This document shows, piece after piece, positions 7,425-14,844 of a stretch of 42,523 nt of DNA. The notes beneath the pieces were generated by a model. The model did not search any database, had not been told where the DNA came from, and saw nothing but the letters and a program-made list of their open reading frames with translations. The stretch spans positions 100,111-142,633 of the forward strand of contig NZ_JAMDHK010000015.1 in assembly GCF_024721115.1 (NCBI RefSeq), written 5' to 3'. Both the position numbers and the translations under genes were made by a program. Positions within the stretch are counted from its first letter, which is position 1; each line of letters starts with the position of its first letter. This DNA is from Salipiger pentaromativorans. GTDB taxonomy: Bacteria > Pseudomonadota > Alphaproteobacteria > Rhodobacterales > Rhodobacteraceae.

Positions 7425-7706
7425 CTTCAGCTCATGTTTCATCACTGGACTCGCCCGAAATCGCCCCTCTCGTCGACCTCGTTCATATTTCATTGGTGGG
7501 CAAGGCTTTAGCTCAAACACTGGACTCCTGACTAAATGCCAAACCAGCCCGAAGCGGACCAAATTCGAGCCGGGGTTCATGAGACTGGGTGGAGCAGTAT
7601 TCGTGAGACTGGCGGTGGTTCGGACGCTTCCTGGTATTTTGGCATGCTCTCTCGTCGACCTGCGCGCACCCATGTCCGGCCGAAGGCCTTCAGCTCAACG
7701 AGAGAG
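7425..7706. repeat. Repeat-rich leader of the integrase gene
   Basis: No gene is convincing in 7294-7714. Instead the region holds short repeats: CTCTCGTCGACCT at 7467-7479 and 7649-7661, each followed exactly 39 nt later by CTTYAGCTCA (7506 and 7688), with a further CTTCAGCTCA at 7425; CACTGGACTC at 7443 and 7518; TTCRTGAGACTGG at 7576 and 7600. An inverted repeat CTCTCTCGT/ACGAGAGAG spans 7647-7706, ending 8 bp before the integrase start. Such an array could be arm-type integrase sites or an autoregulatory leader. Confidence 0.5.
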
Positions 7707-7714
7707 GTTCTACT

Positions 7715-8740
7715 ATGAGGGAGGATGACGATCGGATTACCCTGCCCGTGCATGTCGCCGGTTCCGGCACACTCGACCGCCTGGTCGACACCGCTCGGGA
7801 CTACGCCAAAGCCTCGACGGCCGAGAACACGAACAAGGCCTATGCCGCCGACTGGAAGCACTTCGCGCGTTGGTGCAGGCTGAAGGGTGCGGAGCCCCTA
7901 CCTCCGTCTTCAGAGATGATCGGCTTGTATCTGGCCGACCTGGCCGCGCCGACCAACGGGTCCCCTACCCTCTCGGTCAGCACCATCGAGCGTCGCCTCT
8001 CAGGTCTGGCATGGAACTATGCGCAACGGGGGTTCACTCTCGATCGCAAGAACCGCCACATTGCTTCGGTCTTGGCGGGGATCAAGCGCAAGCACGCGCG
8101 CCCGCCGGTGCAGAAGGAAGCGATCCAGGCCGAGGACATCCTCGCAATGGTTGCCACCCTGTCCTACGATCTTCGCGGGCTGCGGGACCGCGCGATCCTG
8201 CTGCTCGGATACACCGGAGGCCTCCGCCGCTCGGAAATCGTGAGCCTCGATGTACATAAAGATGACACGGCAGATTCCGGCGGCTGGATTGAGATCATGG
8301 AGAAAGGCGCCCTCCTGACCCTCAATGCGAAGACAGGTTGGCGCGAGGTCGAGATCGGCCGCGGCTCTAAGGATCAGACCTGCCCCGTGCATGCTCTCGA
8401 GCACTGGCTGCACTTTGCGAAGATCGACTTCGGCCCTGTCTTTGTAGGGACCTCTCGCGATGGCAAGCGCGCCCTCGATACACGGCTCAACGACAAGCAT
8501 GTCGCGCGGCTGATCAAGCGCACGGTTCTGGATGCCGGTATCCGATCCGAACTGCCCGAGAAGGAGCGCCTGGCGCTGTTCTCTGGCCACTCGCTGCGTG
8601 CCGGCCTTGCCAGTTCCGCCGAGGTCGACGAACGCTATGTCCAGAAACAGCTCGGACACGCCTCTGCCGAGATGACCCGCCGCTACCAGCGCCGGCGCGA
8701 TCGGTTCCGGGTGAACCTGACCAAGGCCGCCGGTCTCTGA
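7715..8740 (+). CDS. Tyrosine-type site-specific recombinase/integrase
   Basis: 341 residues with a SAM-like N-terminal core-binding domain (about 20-125) and a catalytic domain. Catalytic residues are present: Arg171 in GLRRSE, His292 and Arg295 in HSLR, His315 in LGHAS, and the nucleophile Tyr324 in TRRYQRR. No residue is missing, so the enzyme should be active. Start ATG 7715 follows the repeat-rich leader. It is convergent with repC, 12 bp apart, so it lies at the plasmid backbone edge. Possible roles are plasmid dimer resolution or movement of the 1-7.3 kb island. Its last 20 codons are strongly similar to a remnant at 16396-16459, which shows a second such gene once existed. Confidence 0.92.
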   Translation: MREDDDRITLPVHVAGSGTLDRLVDTARDYAKASTAENTNKAYAADWKHFARWCRLKGAEPLPPSSEMIGLYLADLAAPTNGSPTLSVSTIERRLSGLAWNYAQRGFTLDRKNRHIASVLAGIKRKHARPPVQKEAIQAEDILAMVATLSYDLRGLRDRAILLLGYTGGLRRSEIVSLDVHKDDTADSGGWIEIMEKGALLTLNAKTGWREVEIGRGSKDQTCPVHALEHWLHFAKIDFGPVFVGTSRDGKRALDTRLNDKHVARLIKRTVLDAGIRSELPEKERLALFSGHSLRAGLASSAEVDERYVQKQLGHASAEMTRRYQRRRDRFRVNLTKAAGL

Positions 8741-8752
8741 CCCCCTGCTCCA

Positions 8753-10033
8753 TCACGCCGCCTGCCCGCTGAGCCTGCCGTAGAAGCTGCGCTCAAGATG
8801 CAGCTCCCCTGCCCCGGCCTTCTCGACCATGCCGCGCAGATAGCCGCCCGGCGAGGAAACTTCACCTGCGCTATGCTTCTCAAACACAAGTGCAAACGCC
8901 GCTGTCGCCACTTGTTTGCCCAAACGGTCCTGCGCCACGTTCCAGGCATGCTCGGACACTCCGATCATCGGCCTGAGCTGCCCGGCAACCCGATGCAGAT
9001 CGCCCCAATCCTTCAGGAACCCGCCCATATTGCGCGCCCAGGACGCGAATTCAGGACAGGCTTGCATGACAGTCGGTAGATCCAGTGCGGCGCGTTTCTT
9101 GCGCACCTCGGCAACCCATTCTTCCAGCTCCCTATCAACCTGATCCTCGGGCTGAGCATTGGGCACCACGGCCGCGACTTCCTCATCTCCTGAGGAATTA
9201 CAGATTACAGGATCAAGTTGGTTTGTAATTAGTATATGAGGGTCAAAAATGACCTCCCTGGGGTTCATTTCTTGAGTCTTCTCAGAAGCTTGTTCCTTGG
9301 TTTCCGGCGTGTTTTCCACAGACTGGACAACCTCGGTTGCCTTGAGATAGGCCGCCTCAACACGCTCCTGAAGCTCCTTGAACCACGTCAGCAGCCGGGC
9401 AAGCTGCTGGGAAGCTTCGCGGCGGCGAGGAAGCCGGTCCAGAAGTTCCTCGAAGAGACCCGTGAATTGCGTCCAAGGCCCTCGTAGCGCGCTGCTGACG
9501 GCGGCCTCGATCCGAGCGCGGATCATACGGCGTGCCACCGTGATCTGGCGCTTCAGGCGCTGGCAGAGCTCGCGCTCGGCCTGCAAATCGGCATGGAGCT
9601 CCTCGAACTCCTCGACACGCGCCGACAGCGGCGACAAATCAAAGCCATAGGCCTCGACGATGCGCCCCTCGGCATCCCTGCGCCCCCAGCGTTTGCCGTT
9701 GGGGCTGTCCTGGAAGGAGATCACGCCAATCTCGGCCAGACGCCGTGCATGGCGCTTGAGCGCGGAGAGCGAGAACCCGGTCTGCTCCATCAGATAGGCG
9801 TTTGACGCCCAGACGATCGGGCGCTGCCCCTCCTCCCAATCCTGGGCCTGGGTGAAGGCCCCGAGCGTGTCGAGGAGCATCATGTCTCCGGCCTTGAGGC
9901 CAATGTAGGCTCCTACCCGCTTGACGGCCACGAAGGCCCGCGTTTTGGGTATAGCTACCTGTTCACCGGCTTGGGCAAGCTGCTCTGCAATGCCAAGACC
10001 CGGTGTCGGCTTGCGCCAACCTGTATGTTTCAT
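8753..10033 (-). CDS. repC: RepC, replication initiator of repABC plasmid
   Basis: 426 residues from the ATG at 10033, which begins MKHTGWRKPTPG, a typical RepC start. The N-terminal part contains the winged-helix DNA-binding region (AFVAVKRVGAYIGLKAGDMMLLDTL and the following helix-turn-helix around TGFSLSALKRHARRL). RepC is the essential initiator and acts in cis at an origin lying inside its own gene. It follows repB by 234 bp; that gap encodes a counter-transcribed RNA. The central part, around residues 235-275, is coded by an A+T-rich stretch that fits the origin. No defect is seen. Confidence 0.93.
   Translation of the reverse strand: MKHTGWRKPTPGLGIAEQLAQAGEQVAIPKTRAFVAVKRVGAYIGLKAGDMMLLDTLGAFTQAQDWEEGQRPIVWASNAYLMEQTGFSLSALKRHARRLAEIGVISFQDSPNGKRWGRRDAEGRIVEAYGFDLSPLSARVEEFEELHADLQAERELCQRLKRQITVARRMIRARIEAAVSSALRGPWTQFTGLFEELLDRLPRRREASQQLARLLTWFKELQERVEAAYLKATEVVQSVENTPETKEQASEKTQEMNPREVIFDPHILITNQLDPVICNSSGDEEVAAVVPNAQPEDQVDRELEEWVAEVRKKRAALDLPTVMQACPEFASWARNMGGFLKDWGDLHRVAGQLRPMIGVSEHAWNVAQDRLGKQVATAAFALVFEKHSAGEVSSPGGYLRGMVEKAGAGELHLERSFYGRLSGQAA
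9186..9262. other. Probable plasmid origin (oriV) inside repC
   Basis: A clearly A+T-rich stretch within an otherwise G+C-rich gene, running from the CTCCTGAGGAATTACAG segment to the GGTCA-AAAA-TGACC inverted repeat at 9241-9254. In studied repABC plasmids the origin is an A+T-rich region in the middle of repC. The position, composition and local symmetry fit; no initiator boxes were identified. Confidence 0.5.
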
Positions 10034-10099
10034 GGATAGTTCTCGCCTCCTCTGCTTGATGGAGGGCAAAAGAATCCCGTTCGCTCAGGAGCGTTGCTG

Positions 10100-10128
10100 T
10101 TGACAGTGATTCGCCGGAGAACTATCTT
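10100..10128 (+). promoter_or_regulatory. Promoter of the antisense RNA
   Basis: TTGACA at 10100-10105 and TATCTT at 10123-10128 are separated by 17 nt, a near-consensus sigma-70 promoter. It points right, against the rep operon. The -10 lies in a CTATC-TT-GATAG inverted repeat (10122-10133). Confidence 0.75.
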
Positions 10129-10134
10129 GATAGC

Positions 10135-10188
10135 GACCAAACTAATCTTGATAAGCTCTCAGGCCCTCAGCTTGGGGGCTTTTCTTTT
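10135..10188 (+). ncRNA. Counter-transcribed antisense RNA (ctRNA, incompatibility factor) between repB and repC
   Basis: repABC plasmids carry a small antisense RNA between repB and repC that limits RepC synthesis and sets copy number and incompatibility. Here a strong rightward promoter would start RNA near 10135, and an intrinsic terminator ends it near 10188, giving about 54 nt, close to the known size. The strand is opposite to the rep operon, as required. The exact 5' end is inferred from the -10 position. Confidence 0.8.
10163..10188 (+). terminator. Intrinsic terminator of the ctRNA
   Basis: Stem GCCCTC/GGGGGC (10163-10168 with 10174-10179, one G-U pair), loop AGCTT, followed by TTTTCTTTT. 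In the rep mRNA the complementary sequence would form the matching structure that the ctRNA pairs with. Confidence 0.8.
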
Positions 10189-10267
10189 GCCGTTATCTCA
10201 AAGCATATCCGCTCCTGTTTCTTACCTCGTTTGGATCGAAGACCACCGTCTCCGCGGCTCCTGCCTC

Positions 10268-11311
10268 TTACTTCGATCCGTGTTTCTCCAAGTACTCAGC
10301 GATGACATCACTCAAACCTTTGAGAATGTCCTCGTCCAATGTTAGCCCCGTGGCAGCGACTGAGAGCTTCCCGCCCTGCCCTGTAACACTCAATTTCCGC
10401 GAACCGATCTTTCGCTGTACCGTGAGTCTCTTTGGGCTCTGCGATTTCTTTTTTGCAGGCTTGGACGGCTTTTCAGTCAGGTCGCCAAGAACCTTTTCGA
10501 GGTCACGGTGGCTAAGATTGTAGACATCTTTGCACGCGTGCAAAATCTCACCTCTAGCGGCATAGACAGCGCGACCACGTGATACCGCGCTGTTATGGAC
10601 ACCCACACGTTTGGCGAACTCGGTTGCAGTTATCTTCTCGTCCGGTTTGGCATCTTGTAGCCGCTCGAACATTTCGCCTATCGAAACCAGACGCTCGAAA
10701 GCGCTGAGGTTTTCACGTTCCTCATTCTCCCGGAAGCGCATGAATAGCATCTCGAACTGCTCTTCACGGAAACCCCGATGGGATTGTGGAATCAGAATGG
10801 CGCGGACAGGCAATCCCAAAGCTTCAAGGATCGCATGGCGTCGCCGACCCACGATCAACTGGAATGTCACGCCTTCTACGTTCTCGGGCTCACGTTCATC
10901 CGGTCGCCAGTCAGGATCCGCTGGCCGAACATGAATGGGCGTATCTTGACCATTCTTCTCGATACTCTCTTTGAGCTTCTCGAATGCCTCTTGGTCCCGC
11001 CAATCTTCACGCCGGTCCGATCCAATCACGTCCACAATTTGAGACGGATCAATCTGCAACTCATGTCGACCCGCGAGAATGCGCTCCACGACCTGTGCAC
11101 GCTCAACTTGAAGCATCTGGCTGGCGTCTGAAAGCGCTCCAGCCTTCCAAGCACTGCCAGAGCCGCCAAGTCTTGGCTTAACCCCACCAACCAGTTTCGC
11201 TTCGTCTTCGTGGAGCTGTTCGCTTGCACCAGATCCAGGAGCCGCAGACACATCCTCATCTGGGCGCGAGGACTTTTTCTTGAGGACCGAGCTGCTCAAT
11301 GTTCGCTTCAT
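10268..11311 (-). CDS. repB: RepB, ParB-like partition protein
   Basis: 347 residues from the ATG at 11311, which overlaps the repA stop as ATGA. The N-terminal half has the ParB/sulfiredoxin-like domain, with IDPSQIVDV, SIEKNGQDTPIHVRP and LIVGRRRHAILEAL; the GRRRH box is the CTP-binding signature. A helix-turn-helix follows around residues 230-260 (ITATEFAKRVGVHNSAVSRG). RepB binds parS and works with RepA for segregation and autorepression. An in-frame upstream start exists but lies inside repA. One parS-like palindrome lies inside this gene at 10529-10544. Confidence 0.93.
   Translation of the reverse strand: MKRTLSSSVLKKKSSRPDEDVSAAPGSGASEQLHEDEAKLVGGVKPRLGGSGSAWKAGALSDASQMLQVERAQVVERILAGRHELQIDPSQIVDVIGSDRREDWRDQEAFEKLKESIEKNGQDTPIHVRPADPDWRPDEREPENVEGVTFQLIVGRRRHAILEALGLPVRAILIPQSHRGFREEQFEMLFMRFRENEERENLSAFERLVSIGEMFERLQDAKPDEKITATEFAKRVGVHNSAVSRGRAVYAARGEILHACKDVYNLSHRDLEKVLGDLTEKPSKPAKKKSQSPKRLTVQRKIGSRKLSVTGQGGKLSVAATGLTLDEDILKGLSDVIAEYLEKHGSK
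10529..10544. promoter_or_regulatory. parS-like palindrome inside repB
   Basis: TTTGCACGCGTGCAAA is a perfect 16-bp palindrome and repeats the core of the 18-bp palindrome upstream of repA at 12825-12842. Two matching perfect palindromes at a rep locus make them the likely RepB binding (parS) sites. This sequence differs from the rhizobial parS consensus I know (GTT...GC...AAC), so the specificity would be particular to this plasmid group. Confidence 0.65.
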
Positions 11312-12663
11312 TCGGCTTCCTCCTCGAAATTGTAGAAGTTCTGCATCCAATCCTCGGCATAGCCACGCTCAAGACCTGGCCAGAGGCGTGAGACGATGGC
11401 GTCATTCACTGCGTCCGCATTCTCGATGAACCTGTTGATGCCTTTTCGCTTGCCTGGCGTATCTGGGTCGTACTCGTAGACGGACTGATAAACGTCCGAC
11501 GCGTTCGAAATAGCATCGGAGCGAAGATAGAATACCGGCAGCACCTCATCTGGGCAGTTTTCGAGCAGGTTGCCGACCTGTGTGAGATCTTGCTCATTTG
11601 TTCTCTGAACGATCGTGGGCAACAGCATATGCGCCGCACCGCCCATATCGATCCGATCCGTCGCGAAAATGTGGCGCAGCATGGTGAGGAGACCAGTCAC
11701 AAAGGTGGACAAGGTCGCAATGTCGAACCCCTTCATCGTCTGCGGGATAATCAACGAAGTAGACGCCATCACATTGTTCAGCTGGAACAGTGTCAGCGCA
11801 GGCTGATAGTCGATAATGATGCAATCCAAGGTCTCGTTCAGGGCACTTTCAAGCTTCGCTTGGTCGACCCTACCGTTGCTCACAAGCTCATTAGGACGGC
11901 TGACCGGTGGATGCCCCTCTTTCCACCGATCTATGGCGTCTCTTAGGAACCTGTAAAACCGCTTCTCCGGGGTGCCCGCTCGCAGCAACCTCGCGATCTG
12001 AATTTCGCCTTCGGAGGTTTCGCCATGTGCAGGTACTAGCCGCACGCCCGGCCAGGAGGTTTTCTTGAAGAACCCGTCAAGCGTCTCCGCATCATAGTCA
12101 GTGTAAGCGATGGCCTCGTCGGTCTGAAACAGCCCCGCGAAGTCAACCATCGTCGGAGTTTCGTCATCTGGCAAAGTTGGCATTTCTTCGCCGCCGACAA
12201 AGTAGAGAGTGATCGTGCTCTGGGGGTCAGCGTCCATGACGCCGACTCGCATGCCGTAGTGCAGACTCAGGTACTGAGCGAAGTGCGCAGCACTAAGCGA
12301 CTTCGCAGTTCCACCTTTCTGACTTGCAAATGAAATGACGGGCAAAGGATCGTCGGGTTTGCGCCAAGCAAGAAAATGCTCAGGCCGCTTTGATGAGGCA
12401 GCCATCAAAGCCCTGATGTGCATCAGCTCCGTCAGGGTGAAAACACGCTCGCGCCCTACATGCTTGCCGGCAGGAAAATCCTCATTGTCCTTAGCGAACT
12501 TCGTCAGATGCTGATGGCTAATGTTCAGGAAGCGAGCACATTGGCGCATCGACCAAGAGCGTTTGATGCGCTCACGCATCGTCAACTCCTTATTGACCGA
12601 AACCATGGTCCGGCCAAGGCCCCGCTCGAGCTCTTGAAGGAACTGTTCTATACTGCCGCCCAT
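11308..12663 (-). CDS. repA: RepA, ParA-type partition ATPase
   Basis: 451 residues. An N-terminal DNA-binding region (MRQCARFLNISHQHLTKFA, residues 39-57) precedes the ParA ATPase domain: deviant Walker A SQKGGTAKS at 114-122, and a Walker A' region VMDADPQ at 142-148. RepA moves plasmid copies and, with RepB, represses the operon. It is the first gene of the leftward repA-repB-repC operon and overlaps repB by 4 bp. The start at 12663 places it after a 227-bp upstream region with operator-like symmetry and the parS palindrome. Intact by inspection. Confidence 0.94.
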   Translation of the reverse strand: MGGSIEQFLQELERGLGRTMVSVNKELTMRERIKRSWSMRQCARFLNISHQHLTKFAKDNEDFPAGKHVGRERVFTLTELMHIRALMAASSKRPEHFLAWRKPDDPLPVISFASQKGGTAKSLSAAHFAQYLSLHYGMRVGVMDADPQSTITLYFVGGEEMPTLPDDETPTMVDFAGLFQTDEAIAYTDYDAETLDGFFKKTSWPGVRLVPAHGETSEGEIQIARLLRAGTPEKRFYRFLRDAIDRWKEGHPPVSRPNELVSNGRVDQAKLESALNETLDCIIIDYQPALTLFQLNNVMASTSLIIPQTMKGFDIATLSTFVTGLLTMLRHIFATDRIDMGGAAHMLLPTIVQRTNEQDLTQVGNLLENCPDEVLPVFYLRSDAISNASDVYQSVYEYDPDTPGKRKGINRFIENADAVNDAIVSRLWPGLERGYAEDWMQNFYNFEEEAE

Positions 12664-12733
12664 TGCACCGCTCTCTTTTCGATTCTCTCACGGAATCGCA
12701 CCGAGTTGTAAATAGCACGGTTTTTAAGGAAAT

Positions 12734-12780
12734 GTACAGATATTGTACGCCTACCGGATTTCCGGCGCACAATATGGGCT
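12734..12780 (-). promoter_or_regulatory. Probable repA control region
   Basis: Two inverted repeats lie close together: GTACA-GATAT-TGTAC (12734-12748) and CCGGA-TT-TCCGG (12754-12765). Read leftwards, TTGTGC and TACAAT form a possible promoter but at 19-nt spacing. RepA-RepB autoregulation would be expected here. Confidence 0.4.
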
Positions 12781-12824
12781 ACACCGAGCGAAAATGCGGA
12801 CGACAACCTGAGCCGCCGAGGTGA

Positions 12825-12842
12825 TTTTGCACGCGTGCAAAA
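12825..12842. promoter_or_regulatory. parS-like palindrome upstream of repA
   Basis: TTTTGCACGCGTGCAAAA is a perfect 18-bp palindrome, 162 bp before repA. The inner 16 bp recur in repB. Probable RepB binding site for segregation. Confidence 0.7.
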
Positions 12843-12890
12843 AGTCGAAGCCTGGTGCAGCCAGGCCGCCGAAGCGGTCTGGCCGATGAT

Positions 12891-13241
12891 TTAGGCGGCG
12901 TCCTTCGGCCCCCCAGGGGATGACGTCCTGCAGGGCAGATCGTCCTGGTTCGCGGCCTTGCCGAGGTTGGCGTTGAAGCCGTGGTCGCGGATGGTCAGCA
13001 TGTAGTAGTCGGCGCCGGCCTCATTGTTCTGCTTCTTCCAGATGTCGCCGCACTCGACGAGCTTGCCTCGTGGGGAACGGCCGAGGACGCGGTGCGTGGG
13101 GGCCATCGGGTTCGCGCTCCCGACGGGTTCGACCGTGATGTCGAGATCGAAGGTCAGGGTCGAGATGGAGCCGACGCCCTTGCCGGTTTCGATGTCGGCG
13201 CTGGTGAATTTGATGCAGTTCGAGGTCAAGGACCAGAGCAT
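12891..13241 (-). CDS. DUF736-like protein with altered C-terminus
   Basis: 116 residues. The middle (TLTFDLDITVEP, APTHRV, IWKKQN, ADYYMLTIRD) lines up with the DUF736 pattern of plasmid-borne small proteins of unknown function. The ending is odd: the frame reads DDLPCRTSSPGGPKDAA, but the next frame over 12907-12935 reads LQDVIPWG, a more protein-like ending, and the original frame resumes after a run of six G. This suggests a one-base loss near the CTGCCCTG and a one-base gain in the G run, or sequencing errors. The N-terminal start is uncertain. It lies beyond the parS palindrome, divergent from nothing obvious, next to decayed sequence. Confidence 0.6.
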   Translation of the reverse strand: MLWSLTSNCIKFTSADIETGKGVGSISTLTFDLDITVEPVGSANPMAPTHRVLGRSPRGKLVECGDIWKKQNNEAGADYYMLTIRDHGFNANLGKAANQDDLPCRTSSPGGPKDAA

Positions 13242-13346
13242 CTCATTGAGACGGATTCCAGTTGACTGCCCGTGGGGAGGCCGATGGTGGTCTCGAGTAC
13301 GTCGCCGTGCGAATTCGACTTCGACAGGCCGGGGCAGGGGGCAAAG

Positions 13347-13544
13347 ATGGCTAGCGGTCAGACAGAAGGCGAGCGCAAACTCCGGTATAGCTTTGCCGAT
13401 CGAGGAGGCGCTCCTGAGACCTTCGCCGAAGATGAGATCGGGACGCCGCTTGCCGGACCAGAAACGGATGGCGTGGCCCTGAAGCTACCCGAGGATCCGT
13501 TTGGGGAGCTTGATCGCGGCCTAACTGCTGGTGGACGGGTCTAG
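13347..13544 (+). CDS. Small hypothetical ORF
   Basis: A 65-residue frame starting ATG with GGGGG about 8 nt upstream. The product is hydrophilic and acidic (AEDEIGTPLAGPETDGVALKLPEDPFGELDRG). I do not recognise it. It lies in a zone of decayed genes and may itself be a fragment; no partner is apparent. Confidence 0.3.
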   Translation: MASGQTEGERKLRYSFADRGGAPETFAEDEIGTPLAGPETDGVALKLPEDPFGELDRGLTAGGRV

Positions 13545-13802
13545 TAGGGTGCGCGCGCATCCAGCGACCTAGCCGCGATTGTCGGTGACCATCGCCAGCG
13601 GGGCAGGGGCCCATTGCGGCGGATCAGGATCGTCCTCGCTCTGCTGCAAAAATGCCCGCAAGTGATAGCGAATTTGCCGGACCAAGCCATTTGATCCCAC
13701 GCCATTGCAAATTGGTCGTGGCCAAATTGCCAAGCACCGGCTTGCCTGCTGCGATGAGCGCCCGCGCGATGCGTTCGAGGCTGCTGCGTTCGGAAGTTCT
13801 GA
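13545..13802. other. Unassigned, probably decayed coding sequence
   Basis: No intact gene. On the minus strand two frames look protein-like in turn: one with LERIARALIAAGKPVLGNLATTN, then, after a shift near 13690, one with RQIRYHLRAFLQQSEDDPDPP up to a stop near 13572. This looks like a frameshifted remnant of an unrecognised gene. Confidence 0.3.
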
Positions 13803-14255
13803 CTAGCGAGATTCGTGAGGTGCGGTAGGGCAGGGGGCTTCGCCGAAAACGGAATGAGCGTTTCTGAGGGCGTCCTTCAACGTGACCGACCTAAACCGTT
13901 CATGCAATATGTCGATCAGGTCTCTTAGCTGCCCGTCGCACATCTGCCGGAAGCACGCAATTCTTTGCGAACTGTTACAAAGTCTTGAGCCGACGTCCAC
14001 CGGCATCGACAACAAGATGCGTCTTCTATACGCAAGGATCACCGGTTTCTGCTTGATGCCAGTCTCGCGGTTGCTGGCGAAAAGCTCTGCTTCGTCCTTG
14101 GCGTTCGCGGCCAATTTAAGGACGTCCAACTGGCTTGGCTCTAGCTAATCGAGCGGCATTATCCGGATGTCGGCTGCGCCGTCAGGCGCGACCGATCTGG
14201 TGGTTTCGCTCTTCTTCGCAGTGGCGGATTTCGAGTGGTTTGTGGTCTTAGCCAT
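13803..14255 (-). pseudogene. Degraded ParB-like partition protein gene (N-terminal part)
   Basis: From ATG 14255 the frame gives a basic head MAKTTNHSKSATAKKSE, then IRIMPLD, an in-frame TAG at 14147-14145, and LEPSQLDVLKLAANAKDEAE, ASNRETGIKQKPV. This is the N-terminus of the large plasmid ParB-like proteins (usual pattern PLDQLEPS..NVRK, then ETGIKQ). The next conserved block appears in another frame: VVDAGGRRLKTL, a stop, then QFAKNCVLPADVRR. So there is one amber codon (probably from CAG) and at least two shifts. The rest of the roughly 600-700-residue protein is missing. It is a dead second partition gene, perhaps from an older plasmid. Confidence 0.7.
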
Positions 14256-14447
14256 GGCAAGGGACCTTGAGGCCGGACCCGGAAGAGACTCTCTCTATCC
14301 TTTTAAGCCCAGCACCAGGGCTTCCCTTTCACTAGCTCTCTGCAACAGCGGAACATGTCGTCAATTGACGGATTGGCCGAGCAGGGCAGGGGGAGACGGT
14401 TGCTTGATGGCAAAGCTTGCCATATCCTCGCCGCGAAGGAGACAGCC

Positions 14448-14693
14448 ATGGGCACCATGAACATCTCGCTGCCGGATCCGATGAAGTCCTGGGTCGAGGA
14501 TCAGGCGAAGTCGGGACGCTACGCCAACTCGAGCGATTATGTCCGTGACCTGATCCGGCGCGACAGGATGCGGCACGATGCAATCGCTGAAATCCAGGCA
14601 GCGGTTGATGCCGGAATCGCCAGCGGCCCGGCAAAGTCGTTTGACTGCAACGCGTTCAAGGCCCGGATGCACGCGAAGCATGCCGGAAAATAG
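14448..14693 (+). CDS. parD: ParD-like antitoxin
   Basis: 81 residues from ATG 14448, with AAGGAG 7 nt upstream. The N-terminal MNISLPDPMKSWVEDQ is the ribbon-helix-helix DNA-binding part and GRYANSSDYVRDLIRRD is the ParD signature; the C-terminus is the toxin-binding tail. ParD blocks ParE, a gyrase poison, and represses the operon. The partner toxin gene overlaps by 14 bp but is broken by an insertion, so this antitoxin is now an orphan. Confidence 0.88.
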   Translation: MGTMNISLPDPMKSWVEDQAKSGRYANSSDYVRDLIRRDRMRHDAIAEIQAAVDAGIASGPAKSFDCNAFKARMHAKHAGK

Positions 14694-14844
14694 CAGATGG
14701 ACCATCCGTCCTGCAGCGGAAGCCGATCTTGCGGACATTTGGATCCAGGGCGCGGCGGAATGGGACATGAGTCAAGCCGAGCGCTACGCAGATGGCCTGT
14801 TCGCGCTCTTTGACTTGCTTGCAGCTTATCCAGAGCTATGCTGA
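14680..14844 (+). pseudogene. ParE toxin, 5' fragment (split by IS256-family element)
   Basis: The frame reads MPENSRWTIRPAAEADLADI, then QAERYADGLFALFDLLAAYPEL, the first half of a ParE toxin, and stops at 14844 inside the insertion sequence. The matching second half lies beyond the element at 16236. Reconstruction gives about 103 residues, the usual ParE size. The start overlaps the end of parD, as is normal for this pair. Confidence 0.88.

Noticed and set aside
7408-7728. Rightward frame in the integrase leader
   Set aside because: No recognisable protein and no ribosome site; the region is better explained by repeats.
9241-9254. GGTCA-AAAA-TGACC as a transcription terminator
   Set aside because: It lies in the middle of repC without a following T run; it fits the origin region better.
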